A DNA stretch of 64,000 nt. Source: Dryocola clanedunensis subsp. sulfonylureivorans. GTDB taxonomy: Bacteria > Pseudomonadota > Gammaproteobacteria > Enterobacterales > Enterobacteriaceae. Of the stretch, positions 46,858-57,162 are shown piece after piece. The notes beneath the pieces are model-generated. The model was given only the letters and a program-made list of their open reading frames with translations. It did no database searches and had not been told where the DNA came from. The position numbers and the translations under genes are program-made. Position 1 is the stretch's first letter; each line of letters opens with the position of its first letter. The DNA lies in the NCBI RefSeq assembly GCF_016756775.1, contig NZ_JAERMU010000001.1, positions 124,001 to 188,000 on the forward strand, written 5' to 3'.

Positions 46858-47796
46858 ATGGATCATTCATCTGGTCTTATTTTTGATATTCAAAGCCACT
46901 CTATTCACGACGGCCCCGGTAATCGGACAACCATTTTTATGAAGGGTTGCCGCCTGGCCTGCCTCTGGTGCGCCAACCCGGAAAGCTGACAGGCACACGA
47001 GCAGCTGATGTTCAGCGAAACACGCTGTCAAGCAGACCGGGGATGCACGCGCTGTCTGGATCGCTGCCCGCATCAGGCACTCACTATCAGCGATGGAAAA
47101 GTAACGCTGGCGCATGCCCATTGCCGGGTTTGCAAAGAACTCAGCTGTACCGACTCCTGTTATCAGGAAGCGCTGAAACGCTGCGGAAAACGGATGACCG
47201 TCGGCCAGCTGCTTCAGCGCCTCGAAGATGACCGGGACTTCTGGGGAGAAAACGGCGGCGTCACCTTCAGCGGCGGCGATCCTTTCGCACAGCATAACTT
47301 TCTCGAAACGCTGGCTCAGCGCTGCCAGAAACTCGGAATTCATACCGCCATCGAGACAGCGGCGTTTATTCGTACGGACATTTTTTTGCAGGTTATGCAG
47401 TGTATCGATTTCGCCTTTGTGGACGTTAAGCATATGGATAGCCAGCGTCATCATCAGTGTACCGGCGTTGAAAATGAGCTGATCCTGCACAACATCCAGA
47501 CGCTTCTCCGCAGCAGCTGGTCGGGGAGGCTGGTGCTACGTGGCCCCGTCATTGCCGGTTTTAACGACGATGAGGAAAATATGCAAAAACTGGCGGCTTT
47601 TATGAAGCAGGCTGGCGCGCAGGAGATTAATCTGCTGCCCTTCCACCGTCTGGGCGAATCCAAGTGGCAGCAGACGGGGAAAGACTATCCGGTGCGGGAG
47701 TGGCATGCGCCTGATGAACAAAAAATGGCAGGCTTAGCCGCGCTGTTTTCAGGCAGAGGTTTGCGCTGCTACGTTGGCAGCGAAACGCCATTTTGA
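46858..47796 (+). pseudogene. hpdA: 4-hydroxyphenylacetate decarboxylase activating enzyme, interrupted by in-frame TGA
   Basis: Radical-SAM activase that would generate the glycyl radical on HpdB. The reading starts with ATG after GGAGGAG. Codons 1-43 give a normal N-terminus with [19 protein letters not shown] and the radical-SAM motif C31RLAC35LWC38ANPES. Codon 44 is TGA, where the C. difficile protein has Trp (NPESW). The same frame stays open for another 268 codons with intact ferredoxin-type cysteines (GCTRCLDRC, CRVCKELSC), FSGGDPF, DFAFVDVKHMD and LLPFHRLGESKWQQTG. So one base change (TGG to TGA) breaks an otherwise complete gene. The part from the internal ATG at 47008 lacks the SAM cysteines and cannot replace it. 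A sequencing error, suppression or readthrough remains possible. Confidence 0.9.
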
Positions 47797-47804
47797 AGTG
47801 TTAG

Positions 47805-47834
47805 CCACCGGGGCAAGGGAATATTCCCCGGTGA
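47805..47834. terminator. Hairpin between convergent hpdA and ruvB
   Basis: CACCGGGG-12-CCCCGGTG, perfect 8-bp stem between the convergent genes; T-tracts are short. Confidence 0.65.
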
Positions 47835-47841
47835 GCCGAAT

Positions 47842-48852
47842 TCAGGGCAGCGCCGGCGGCACAATGCCGAAGTGGCTCCAGGCGCGAGGCGTTGCCATGC
47901 GGCCACGCGGAGTACGCTGTAAAAAGCCCTGCTGGATGAGGAACGGTTCCAGCACGTCCTCGATGGTTTCACGCTCTTCACCGATGGCTGCCGCCAGGTT
48001 ATCCAGCCCTACCGGGCCGCCGAGAAACTTATCGATCACCGCCAGCAGCAGCTTGCGGTCCATATAGTCAAAGCCTTCGGTATCCACGTTCAGCATATCC
48101 AGCGCCTGGGCGGCGATTTCTGCGCTGATGGTGCCGTCGTGACGGACTTCCGCAAAGTCACGCACACGGCGCAGCAGGCGGTTGGCGATACGCGGCGTGC
48201 CGCGCGCGCGTTTAGCCACTTCGAACGCGCCGTCTTCGCTCATCTCAAGCCCCAGCACGCTGGCGCTGCGCCCGACGATGTGCTGGAGATCTTTGACCTG
48301 ATAAAACTCCAGCCGCTGCACTATGCCGAAGCGGTCGCGAAGCGGGGATGTCAGGGAGCCTGCGCGCGTGGTTGCGCCAATCAGCGTGAACGGAGGGAGA
48401 TCGATTTTGATGGAGCGGGCCGCCGGGCCTTCGCCGATCATGATATCCAGCTGGTAGTCTTCCATTGCCGGATAGAGCACTTCCTCTACGACCGGCGAAA
48501 GACGGTGGATCTCATCGATGAACAGCACGTCGTGCGGTTCAAGGTTGGTGAGCATTGCGGCCAGGTCCCCTGCTTTCTCCAGCACCGGGCCGGAAGTGGT
48601 ACGCAGGTTAACGCCCATTTCGTTAGCGACGATGTTGGCCAGGGTCGTTTTACCCAGCCCCGGCGGACCAAATATCAGCAGATGATCGAGCGCATCCCCG
48701 CGCAGCTTCGCCGCCTCAATGAAGATTTCCATCTGCGAGGTGACCTGCGGCTGGCCGACGTAATCCGCCAGCATTCGCGGACGGATCGCCCGGTCAATCA
48801 GCTCGTCCGGGGTGATGGTGTCCGGGGATACCAGACGGTCTGCTTCAATCAT
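47842..48852 (-). CDS. ruvB: Holliday junction branch-migration ATPase RuvB
   Basis: AAA+ hexameric motor that drives branch migration with RuvA and hands junctions to RuvC. 336 residues, the family length. Walker [19 protein letters not shown] (about 62), Walker [12 protein letters not shown], sensor 1 [11 protein letters not shown], arginine finger region [14 protein letters not shown] and a C-terminal winged helix ([13 protein letters not shown]). Follows ruvA by 21 bases; both are SOS controlled. Confidence 0.98.
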   Translation of the reverse strand: MIEADRLVSPDTITPDELIDRAIRPRMLADYVGQPQVTSQMEIFIEAAKLRGDALDHLLIFGPPGLGKTTLANIVANEMGVNLRTTSGPVLEKAGDLAAMLTNLEPHDVLFIDEIHRLSPVVEEVLYPAMEDYQLDIMIGEGPAARSIKIDLPPFTLIGATTRAGSLTSPLRDRFGIVQRLEFYQVKDLQHIVGRSASVLGLEMSEDGAFEVAKRARGTPRIANRLLRRVRDFAEVRHDGTISAEIAAQALDMLNVDTEGFDYMDRKLLLAVIDKFLGGPVGLDNLAAAIGEERETIEDVLEPFLIQQGFLQRTPRGRMATPRAWSHFGIVPPALP

Positions 48853-48873
48853 CCTTTATCTACCTCAGGAGCG

Positions 48874-49485
48874 CTACAGTGCGGCACGGAGTGCTTCGCG
48901 GATCAGGGTTTCGCAATCGGCACCGGCGCGGCCCACTTTGCTGACCATACGGCTTGCTTCCTGAGGTTTATAGCCCAGAGACACCAGCGCGGCAACCGCT
49001 TCCTGCTCGGCGTCGTCCGTCGCCCCGCTTTCAGGCGAGGTCAGCACCAGATCGGCCGCCGGAGTAAAGAGGTCGCCGTGCATGCCTTTGAAGCGGTCTT
49101 TCATTTCGACAATCAGGCGCTCGGCGGTTTTCTTACCCACGCCAGGCAGCTTGACCAGCGAGCCAATTTCTTCACGCTCAACGGCGTTCACGAACTGCTG
49201 CGCGGACATGCCGGACAGGATGGCTAACGCCAGCTTCGGGCCAACGCCGTTCACCTTAATCAGCTCGCGGAACAGGGTTCGTTCCTGCTTGTTGTTGAAG
49301 CCGTACAGCAACTGGGCGTCTTCACGCACCACGAACTGGGTAAACACCACCGCTTCGTTGCCGGTTTCCGGCAGCTCATAGAAGCAGGTCATCGGCATAT
49401 GGACTTCATACCCTACGCCACCGACTTCCATTAAAACTAAAGGCGGCTGTTTTTCAAGGATGATGCCTCTGAGTCGACCAATCAC
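48874..49485 (-). CDS. ruvA: Holliday junction-binding protein RuvA
   Basis: Tetrameric junction-binding protein that loads RuvB. 203 residues with GTG start, as in E. coli, and GGAG 6 nt upstream. Domain I OB fold (1-63), helix-hairpin-helix pair in domain II ([15 protein letters not shown] and [16 protein letters not shown], about 72-126) and the C-terminal RuvB-contact domain (about 155-203, [19 protein letters not shown]). SOS box upstream. Confidence 0.98.
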   Translation of the reverse strand: MIGRLRGIILEKQPPLVLMEVGGVGYEVHMPMTCFYELPETGNEAVVFTQFVVREDAQLLYGFNNKQERTLFRELIKVNGVGPKLALAILSGMSAQQFVNAVEREEIGSLVKLPGVGKKTAERLIVEMKDRFKGMHGDLFTPAADLVLTSPESGATDDAEQEAVAALVSLGYKPQEASRMVSKVGRAGADCETLIREALRAAL

Positions 49486-49535
49486 GTTATGCTCCTGCGG
49501 TTGTGCAAAAAATTAGGCTTATCATATAAGAAAGG

Positions 49536-49551
49536 CTGGATGAATATCCAG
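49536..49551. promoter_or_regulatory. LexA (SOS) box for ruvAB
   Basis: CTGGATGAATATCCAG fits CTG-N10-CAG and is nearly the known E. coli ruvA box (CTGGATATCTATCCAG), 51 bases before ruvA. Confidence 0.92.
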
Positions 49552-49557
49552 CCCTGG

Positions 49558-50079
49558 TTATTTTAATCTTCCTCGCGACAGATTCAACCTCGTATCACTC
49601 ATCTGCATTGAGTTCTGCGTCACGTGGCAGTGCGTGATGGCAATCGCCAGCGCATCCGCCGCATCCGCCTGCGGGTTGGCAGAGAGTTTCAGCAGCGTGC
49701 GCACCATGTGCTGCACCTGGCTCTTCTCTGCGCTACCGATGCCGACCACCGTCTGTTTCACCTGGCGGGCGGCATACTCAAATACCGGCAGATCCTGATT
49801 TACCGCCGCCACAATCGCAGCGCCGCGGGCCTGGCCTAACTTGAGCGCCGAGTCGGCGTTCTTCGCCATAAAAACGGATTCAATGGCGAAGTATTCCGGC
49901 TGAAACTGGGTAATGATTTCGCTCACCCCCGCGTAGATTAGCTTCAGACGCGAGGGTAAGTCGGTTACCTGAGTACGAATACAGCCGCTACCGAGGTAGG
50001 TCAGCTGACGGCCGGTCTGGCGGATAACGCCGTAACCGGTGACGCGCGATCCCGGGTCAATGCCGAGAATAATCGCCAT
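49558..50079 (-). CDS. ruvC: Holliday junction resolvase RuvC
   Basis: Dimeric endonuclease that cuts Holliday junctions symmetrically. Start at [17 protein letters not shown] gives 173 residues as in E. coli; GGGAG is 7 nt upstream and a GTG directly before the ATG is not needed. Catalytic acids: Asp7 (GIDPGS), Glu in [15 protein letters not shown] (about 66) and the Asp pair in [13 protein letters not shown] (about 138-141). yebB, which separates ruvA and ruvC in E. coli, is absent. The LexA box of ruvAB lies just after this gene. Confidence 0.98.
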   Translation of the reverse strand: MAIILGIDPGSRVTGYGVIRQTGRQLTYLGSGCIRTQVTDLPSRLKLIYAGVSEIITQFQPEYFAIESVFMAKNADSALKLGQARGAAIVAAVNQDLPVFEYAARQVKQTVVGIGSAEKSQVQHMVRTLLKLSANPQADAADALAIAITHCHVTQNSMQMSDTRLNLSRGRLK

Positions 50080-50122
50080 CACGCGTCTCCCGTAAACAGG
50101 TTAACGGTCACGGACAACGCCA

Positions 50123-50863
50123 TTAAAGGGTTGCCGCCACCTCGTCGGAGATCTCACCGTTGTGGTAAACCTCCTGCACGTCATCGCAGTCTTCCAGCAT
50201 GTCGATCAGGCGCATCAGCTTAGGCGCAGTCTCTGCATCCATGTCCGCTTTGGTGGACGGGATCATCGAGATTTCTGCTTCGTCGGCTTTCAGGCCAGCG
50301 GCTTCCAGCGCGTCGCGCACCGCACCCATATCTTCCCAGGCGGTGAAGACGTCGATTGCGCCGTCGTCGTAGGTCACAACGTCGTCGGCACCGGCTTCCA
50401 GCGCGGCTTCCATCACGGTGTCTTCATCTTTGCCAGGGGCATAAGAGATGACGCCTTTTTTGGTGAACAGATAGGCCACAGAGCCGTCAGTTCCCAGGTT
50501 ACCGCCACACTTGTTGAACGCGTGACGCACTTCCGCCACGGTACGGTTGCGGTTGTCGCTCAGGCATTCCACCATCACCGCAGAACCGCCGGGACCGTAA
50601 CCTTCATAAATGATGGTTTCCATGTTCGCGTCTTCATCGCCGCCCACGCCACGTGCGATGGCACGGTTCAGGGTGTCGCGCGTCATGTTGTTGGATAACG
50701 CTTTATCGATAGCTGCACGCAGACGCGGGTTGGAACCTGCATCCCCGCCGCCCAGACGGGCCGCTGTCACCAGCTCACGGATAATTTTGGTGAAAATCTT
50801 ACCGCGCTTGGCATCCTGTGCCGCTTTGCGGTGCTTCGTGTTGGCCCACTTACTATGACCTGC
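50123..50863 (-). CDS. yebC: YebC-family transcriptional/translational regulator
   Basis: A 246-residue YebC/TACO1 protein, the E. coli length, starting [20 protein letters not shown] with GGAG 6 nt upstream (TTG readings before it are not used). Conserved [38 protein letters not shown] and the acidic C-terminus. Members have been described as DNA-binding regulators and, more recently, as factors acting on ribosomes at proline-rich stretches. Part of the aspS-nudB-yebC-ruvC run. Confidence 0.97.
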   Translation of the reverse strand, partial: AGHSKWANTKHRKAAQDAKRGKIFTKIIRELVTAARLGGGDAGSNPRLRAAIDKALSNNMTRDTLNRAIARGVGGDEDANMETIIYEGYGPGGSAVMVECLSDNRNRTVAEVRHAFNKCGGNLGTDGSVAYLFTKKGVISYAPGKDEDTVMEAALEAGADDVVTYDDGAIDVFTAWEDMGAVRDALEAAGLKADEAEISMIPSTKADMDAETAPKLMRLIDMLEDCDDVQEVYHNGEISDEVAATL

Positions 50864-50889
50864 CATAACAATCTCCAAAAGCGCCTTTT

Positions 50890-51333
50890 TCAGGCGGCAT
50901 CAATGACAAACTCTTCAATCGCCTGCCGGTTGCTCCATGATTTGGTCATGGCCGCCGCCGCTTTGGCGTCGGTCCACTTCCAGGCCAGATGTTCCGTAAT
51001 GGTTATCTGGCGTTCATGAGGCAGCGCAAGGCAGAACCAGTATTCTGTATTGCGCGTAACGCCCGGCGCGTAGCGATGACGCAAATGTGTAAAAATTTCA
51101 AACTCCACACAACGCTGACAGTCGACCATGGCGATCTGCTCGTGAGCAGCATCGATGGCGACCTCTTCATTGACTTCGCGAAGTGCAGCCTGCAGCGCGC
51201 TTTCCCCCTCTTCTATGCTGCCGGTAACCGACTGCCAGAAATCAGGGTCGTCGCGCCGCTGTAGCATCAGCACCCGTCCGGTATCCTGCGCGAAAATCAC
51301 TACCAGTACCGAGACGGGACGCTTAAAGGCCAT
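50890..51333 (-). CDS. nudB: Dihydroneopterin triphosphate diphosphatase NudB
   Basis: Nudix hydrolase that removes pyrophosphate from dihydroneopterin triphosphate, an early step of folate synthesis. 147 residues (E. coli 150). Nudix box runs from [20 protein letters not shown] to V (about 36-58), with the core REVNEE. Starts one base after the aspS stop, so translation is coupled to aspS. Confidence 0.96.
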   Translation of the reverse strand: MAFKRPVSVLVVIFAQDTGRVLMLQRRDDPDFWQSVTGSIEEGESALQAALREVNEEVAIDAAHEQIAMVDCQRCVEFEIFTHLRHRYAPGVTRNTEYWFCLALPHERQITITEHLAWKWTDAKAAAAMTKSWSNRQAIEEFVIDAA

Positions 51334-51334
51334 C

Positions 51335-53107
51335 TTATTCTTTCTCAGCCTTTTTGATTACCGCCACGCCCAGCTCGGCCAGCGCCGTTGGGTTAGCGAA
51401 GCTTGGGGCTTCGGTCATCAGACACGCCGCAGCGGTAGTTTTCGGGAAGGCGATAACATCACGGATGTTGTCGGTTCCGGTCAGCAGCATGGTCAGACGG
51501 TCCAGGCCAAACGCCAGGCCCGCGTGCGGCGGGGTACCGTATTTCAGCGCGTCCAGCAGGAAGCCAAACTTCTCGCGTTGGTCTTCCTCATTAATACCCA
51601 GGATGCCGAACACGGTCTGCTGCATCTGGCCGTTGTGGATACGCACCGAGCCGCCACCCACTTCGTAACCGTTGATAACCATGTCGTAGGCGTTAGCCAC
51701 GGCGGCCTCAGGGTCGGCAGCCAGCTGCTCTGGCGTCATGTCCTTCGGCGCGGTGAACGGATGGTGCATCGCGGTCAGGCCGCCTTCACCGTTGTCTTCA
51801 AACATAGGGAAATCGATAACCCACAGCGGCGCCCACATGTTCTCGTTGGTGATGCTCAGGTCTTTACCAATTTTCAGACGCAGTGCGCCCAGCGCGTCAG
51901 CAACCACTTTCTTGCTGTCTGCGCCGAAGAAGATCATATCGCCATCCTGCGCGCCGGTGCGGGCCAGAATCTCTTCCACGATGGAAGCATTCAGGAACTT
52001 GGCTACCGGGCTGGTGATGCCTTCAATGCCCTTAGCGCGTTCGTTCACCTTGATGTAAGCCAGCCCTTTCGCGCCGTAAATCTCAATGAACTTGCCGTAA
52101 TCGTCAATCTGTTTACGGCTTAACTGCGCGCCACCCGGCACTCGCAGTGCGGCTACGCGGCCTTTTGCGTCGTTCGCCGGGCCGGAGAAGACTTTGAACT
52201 CAACGTCTTTCACCAGATCGGCTACGTCCACCAGCTCCATCGGGTTACGCAGGTCCGGCTTGTCGGAACCGTAGCGGCGCTCGGCTTCGGCGAAGGTCAT
52301 CACCGGGAAGTCGCCCAGGTCAACGTTCTGCACGTCCAGCCACAGTTTACGCACCAGCTCTTCCATCACCTCACGCACCTGTGGCGCGGTCATGAAGGAA
52401 GTTTCGACGTCGATTTGGGTGAATTCAGGCTGGCGGTCGGCGCGCAGGTCTTCGTCACGGAAACATTTTACGATCTGATAGTAGCGGTCGAAGCCGGACA
52501 TCATCAGCAGCTGTTTGAACAGCTGCGGGGACTGCGGCAGCGCGTAGAATTTGCCTTTATGAACGCGGCTCGGCACCAGGTAGTCGCGCGCGCCTTCCGG
52601 CGTGGCTTTGGTCAGCATTGGGGTTTCGATATCCAGGAAACCGTGGTCGTCCATAAAGCGGCGCACGAAGCTGGTGATCTTCGCGCGGGTTTTCAGGCGG
52701 TTAGCCATTTCCGGGCGACGCAGATCCAGATAGCGGAATTTCAGACGCGCTTCTTCGGTGTTGACGTGGTTGGAGTCAAGCGGCAGCGATTCGGAACGGT
52801 TGATGATGGTCAAATCGGTGGCGAAGACTTCCACCGCACCGGTAGCCATATCTTTGTTGATGTTTTTCTCATCACGCGGACGCACGGTACCGGTAATTTG
52901 AATGCAGAACTCATTGCGCAGTTCGGATGCCAGCTTGAACGCGTCCTGACGGTCCGGGTCGAAAAACACCTGCACGATGCCTTCACGATCGCGCATATCA
53001 ATAAAGATAAGGCTACCGAGGTCGCGGCGACGGTTGACCCAGCCACACAGCGTGACCTGTTGCCCAACATGGGATTGATTGAGCTGCCCGCAATATACTG
53101 TACGCAT
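51335..53107 (-). CDS. aspS: Aspartyl-tRNA synthetase
   Basis: Class II aminoacyl-tRNA synthetase charging tRNA-Asp. 590 residues as in E. coli. N-terminal OB-fold anticodon domain (about 1-105; [20 protein letters not shown]), motif 2 region [20 protein letters not shown] with [10 protein letters not shown]-type residues, the bacterial GAD insertion (about 285-420), and motif 3 [15 protein letters not shown] near the end. First gene of aspS-nudB-yebC-ruvC. The 270-base gap to yecD holds the divergent promoters and no gene. Confidence 0.98.
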   Translation of the reverse strand: MRTVYCGQLNQSHVGQQVTLCGWVNRRRDLGSLIFIDMRDREGIVQVFFDPDRQDAFKLASELRNEFCIQITGTVRPRDEKNINKDMATGAVEVFATDLTIINRSESLPLDSNHVNTEEARLKFRYLDLRRPEMANRLKTRAKITSFVRRFMDDHGFLDIETPMLTKATPEGARDYLVPSRVHKGKFYALPQSPQLFKQLLMMSGFDRYYQIVKCFRDEDLRADRQPEFTQIDVETSFMTAPQVREVMEELVRKLWLDVQNVDLGDFPVMTFAEAERRYGSDKPDLRNPMELVDVADLVKDVEFKVFSGPANDAKGRVAALRVPGGAQLSRKQIDDYGKFIEIYGAKGLAYIKVNERAKGIEGITSPVAKFLNASIVEEILARTGAQDGDMIFFGADSKKVVADALGALRLKIGKDLSITNENMWAPLWVIDFPMFEDNGEGGLTAMHHPFTAPKDMTPEQLAADPEAAVANAYDMVINGYEVGGGSVRIHNGQMQQTVFGILGINEEDQREKFGFLLDALKYGTPPHAGLAFGLDRLTMLLTGTDNIRDVIAFPKTTAAACLMTEAPSFANPTALAELGVAVIKKAEKE

Positions 53108-53378
53108 GAGATGTCCCTTAAATTAGCCGCACACGGGTTGTTGCCTGCATGGCCTGGCACCCCGGTGGCCGCTATTTTGTCTGTCTGATATGGATGAAAA
53201 AAGGGGGCTATTATACTGGAAATAATGCCCGGCGATAAGCCCGAAGCGAGCGACTGGTGCGTTTGAAAGCGTCAGGAATTGCCAATTCTCACAAAAATTA
53301 ACAAAAATTGTAAACTGTGTAACGCAGATTACAGCGTAAGGTATTCACCGCAAACCCATTTTGAACCGGAGTCACCGC

Positions 53379-53960
53379 ATGTCTCAGAGCAATATTTTAG
53401 AACTGAATCCTTCCCGCACCGCGCTGGTCGTCATTGATTTACAGGAAGGGATCTTACCGTTTGCCGGTGGTCCGTATACCGCCCGGGATGTGGTGACTCG
53501 CTCCGCAAAACTGGCTGACAAATTCCGTGCTAACGGCTCGCCGGTGATCATGGTGCGCGTCGGCTGGTCAAAAGACTTTGCCGAAGCGCTGAAGCAGCCT
53601 GTTGATGCCCAGGCCGGCGCGCATGCTCTGCCGGAAAACTGGTGGCAATACCCGGCTGCGCTGGGCAAAAAAGACAGCGATCTGGAAGTCACCAAACGCC
53701 AGTGGGGCGCGTTCTACGGCACCGACCTTGAGCTGCAGCTGCGCCGTCGCGGCATCGATACCATCGTGCTAACCGGTATCTCCACCAACATTGGCGTGGA
53801 ATCCACCGCGCGTAACGCATGGGAGCTTGGCTTTAATCTGGTCGTTGTTGAGGATGCCTGTGCCGCAGCGGACGCCGCCCAGCACCAGGGCAGCATGACC
53901 AACATCTTCCCGCGTATTGGCCGCGTTCGTTCTACAGAAGAAGTAATGGCTGCATTGTAA
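53379..53960 (+). CDS. yecD: Isochorismatase-family protein YecD
   Basis: Cysteine-hydrolase-fold (isochorismatase-like) protein of 193 residues. Start [22 protein letters not shown] lies 8 nt upstream. The Asp of the family triad is in [16 protein letters not shown] and the Lys region is in [16 protein letters not shown]. The usual catalytic cysteine is missing: where active members read TNVCVE, this protein reads [14 protein letters not shown]. coli YecD shows the same feature, so the loss is ancestral and hydrolase activity is doubtful. Substrate unknown. Confidence 0.93.
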   Translation: MSQSNILELNPSRTALVVIDLQEGILPFAGGPYTARDVVTRSAKLADKFRANGSPVIMVRVGWSKDFAEALKQPVDAQAGAHALPENWWQYPAALGKKDSDLEVTKRQWGAFYGTDLELQLRRRGIDTIVLTGISTNIGVESTARNAWELGFNLVVVEDACAAADAAQHQGSMTNIFPRIGRVRSTEEVMAAL

Positions 53961-53969
53961 ACGGGTGCC

Positions 53970-54092
53970 TTCTACCCTATAGCCTTCGAGCTGTAGGTAG
54001 GCGGCAAGGGAAAGAGTCCCCGGGAGCTTACTTTAACTGGGGTGAAGGACTGCAGCCTACACCCCTACAGCCTGAAGGATGACGAGTAGAAT
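53970..54092. repeat. ERIC (intergenic repeat unit) element upstream of yecE
   Basis: About 123 bases with the hallmarks of ERIC: TACCCTATAGCCTTCGAGCT at one end, central inverted arms CCCCGGGAGCTTACTTTAA and CTGGGGTGA, and a right end CCTGAAGGATGACGAGTAGA. The outer ends pair with each other. It runs into the yecE start codon. Confidence 0.88.
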
Positions 54093-54909
54093 GATGTACA
54101 TTGGCCTTCCACAATGGTCGCATCCTAAGTGGGTGCGGCTGGGCATAACCTCCCTTGAGGATTACGCCCGTCATTTTAACTGCGTGGAGGGCAACACCAC
54201 GCTCTATGCCCTGCCGAAAGCCGAAATCGTACTGCGCTGGCGCGAACAGACCAGCGACGATTTCCGCTTTTGCTTTAAATTCCCGGCCACGATTTCCCAC
54301 CATGCGGCGTTACGCCAGTGTGGCGATCTCACCGCCGAGTTTTTTGACAGGCTTTCTCCATTAGCAAATCGTATCGGGCAGTATTGGTTACAGCTTCCCG
54401 CTACCTTTGGCCCAAAAGACCTTCCGGCGCTGTGGCACTTTCTGGATACATTGCCGAAGGATTTCACCTACGGCGTGGAAGTGCGTCATCCATCATTTTT
54501 TGATAAAAGCGCCGATGAGCAAGCGCTGAACCGGGGCCTGCACGAGCGAGGCGTTAACCGCGCGATTCTGGACAGCCGCCCGGTGCACAGCGCAACGCCC
54601 CACAGCGAAGCGATTCGTGAAGCGCAGCGCAAAAAACCGAAGGTGCCGGTGCATGCCCTGGTCACCGCCGCCAGCCCGCTGGTGCGTTTTATCGGCAGCG
54701 ACGATATGCAGCAAAATCTGCAAATGTTTCAGGTGTGGCTCAAAACTCTGCCTGAATGGACGGAAAAATCGACGCCGTTTCTCTTTTTACACACCCCGGA
54801 TATAGGTAACGTGCATGAACTGGTGCATATCCTGTGGCCTGGCTTGCAGCGCGCCTTTCCGCAGATCGGTGATGAACCGTCCATTCCTGGCCAGGAGTCT
54901 CTCTTTTAG
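54091..54909 (+). CDS. yecE: DUF72 family protein YecE
   Basis: A 272-residue TIM-barrel-like DUF72 protein, E. coli length from MMYIGLPQWSHPKWVRLG. An ATG 12 bases earlier (giving MTSRM) lies inside the ERIC end and abuts a GAAGG. Conserved HFNCVEGNTTLYALP, FRFCFKFPATISH and YGVEVRHPSFF. Function unknown. The gene's leader is formed by the ERIC repeat, so its ribosome-binding site is repeat-derived. Confidence 0.94.
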   Translation: MMYIGLPQWSHPKWVRLGITSLEDYARHFNCVEGNTTLYALPKAEIVLRWREQTSDDFRFCFKFPATISHHAALRQCGDLTAEFFDRLSPLANRIGQYWLQLPATFGPKDLPALWHFLDTLPKDFTYGVEVRHPSFFDKSADEQALNRGLHERGVNRAILDSRPVHSATPHSEAIREAQRKKPKVPVHALVTAASPLVRFIGSDDMQQNLQMFQVWLKTLPEWTEKSTPFLFLHTPDIGNVHELVHILWPGLQRAFPQIGDEPSIPGQESLF

Positions 54910-54977
54910 GGGTAGCGACAGCTAATTTCAGCGCTGCTATCATAAGGGCCACGCTGTGGCTCTAAAGGATATTGAGT

Positions 54978-55373
54978 ATGGTATGCGCGCTCTACGCTGT
55001 GCTGGGTGCTTTGCTACTGATTAAGTTTTCTTACGATGTCGTTCGCATGCGCCTGCAGTATCGCGTCTCTTATGGTGACGGCGGATTCAGCGAGCTTCAA
55101 AATGCCATTCGCGTGCACGGCAACGCGGTGGAGTACATTCCCGTCGCGCTGGTCCTGTTATTGCTGATGGAAATGAACGGCGCGGAGACCTGGATGGTAC
55201 ACGTGTGCGGGATCCTTCTTATCGCTGGCCGCCTGATGCACTACTACGGATTTCATCACCGCCTGGTCCGCTGGCGTCGTTCCGGTATGAGCGCAACCTG
55301 GTGCTCGCTGTTGCTAATGGTGCTGGCTAATCTGTGGTATATGCCGTGGGAGTTGGTTTTCTCGCTGCATTAA
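54978..55373 (+). CDS. yecN: MAPEG-family inner-membrane protein YecN
   Basis: A 131-residue integral membrane protein of the MAPEG family with four hydrophobic helices (about 1-20, 50-70, 73-90, 108-128), matching E. coli YecN. Start MVCALYAVLGALLL with AAGGA 8 nt upstream. IHVHGNAVEYIPV-type motif (IRVHGNAVEYIPVAL) and AGRLMHYYGFHH are the family signature. Some MAPEG proteins are glutathione-dependent; the role of YecN is unknown. It lies 38 bases upstream of cmoA. Confidence 0.95.
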   Translation: MVCALYAVLGALLLIKFSYDVVRMRLQYRVSYGDGGFSELQNAIRVHGNAVEYIPVALVLLLLMEMNGAETWMVHVCGILLIAGRLMHYYGFHHRLVRWRRSGMSATWCSLLLMVLANLWYMPWELVFSLH

Positions 55374-55408
55374 CGCAAAATACGCCTTTTCGAATTTCCC
55401 GGATATAA

Positions 55409-57123
<1,715 letters not shown>

Positions 57124-57130
57124 AAAATTA

Positions 57131-57156
57131 AGGGCAGCGCCTGCTGCCCTTTTTCA
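57131..57156. terminator. Terminator between cmoB and the DUF1996 gene
   Basis: AGGGCAGC-GCCT-GCTGCCCT followed by TTTT; A-tract on the other side, so it can also stop the convergent DUF1996 transcript. Confidence 0.9.
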
Positions 57157-57162
57157 CTTTGC

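Noticed and set aside
46987-47040. TGA in hpdA as a selenocysteine codon
   Set aside because: The aligned residue in the clostridial enzyme is Trp, and the downstream hairpins do not show a clear bacterial SECIS loop. Kept only as a remote option.
47008-47796. hpdA translated from an internal ATG as a complete shorter protein
   Set aside because: It lacks the radical-SAM CxxxCxxC motif, which lies upstream of the TGA, so it could not be an activase.
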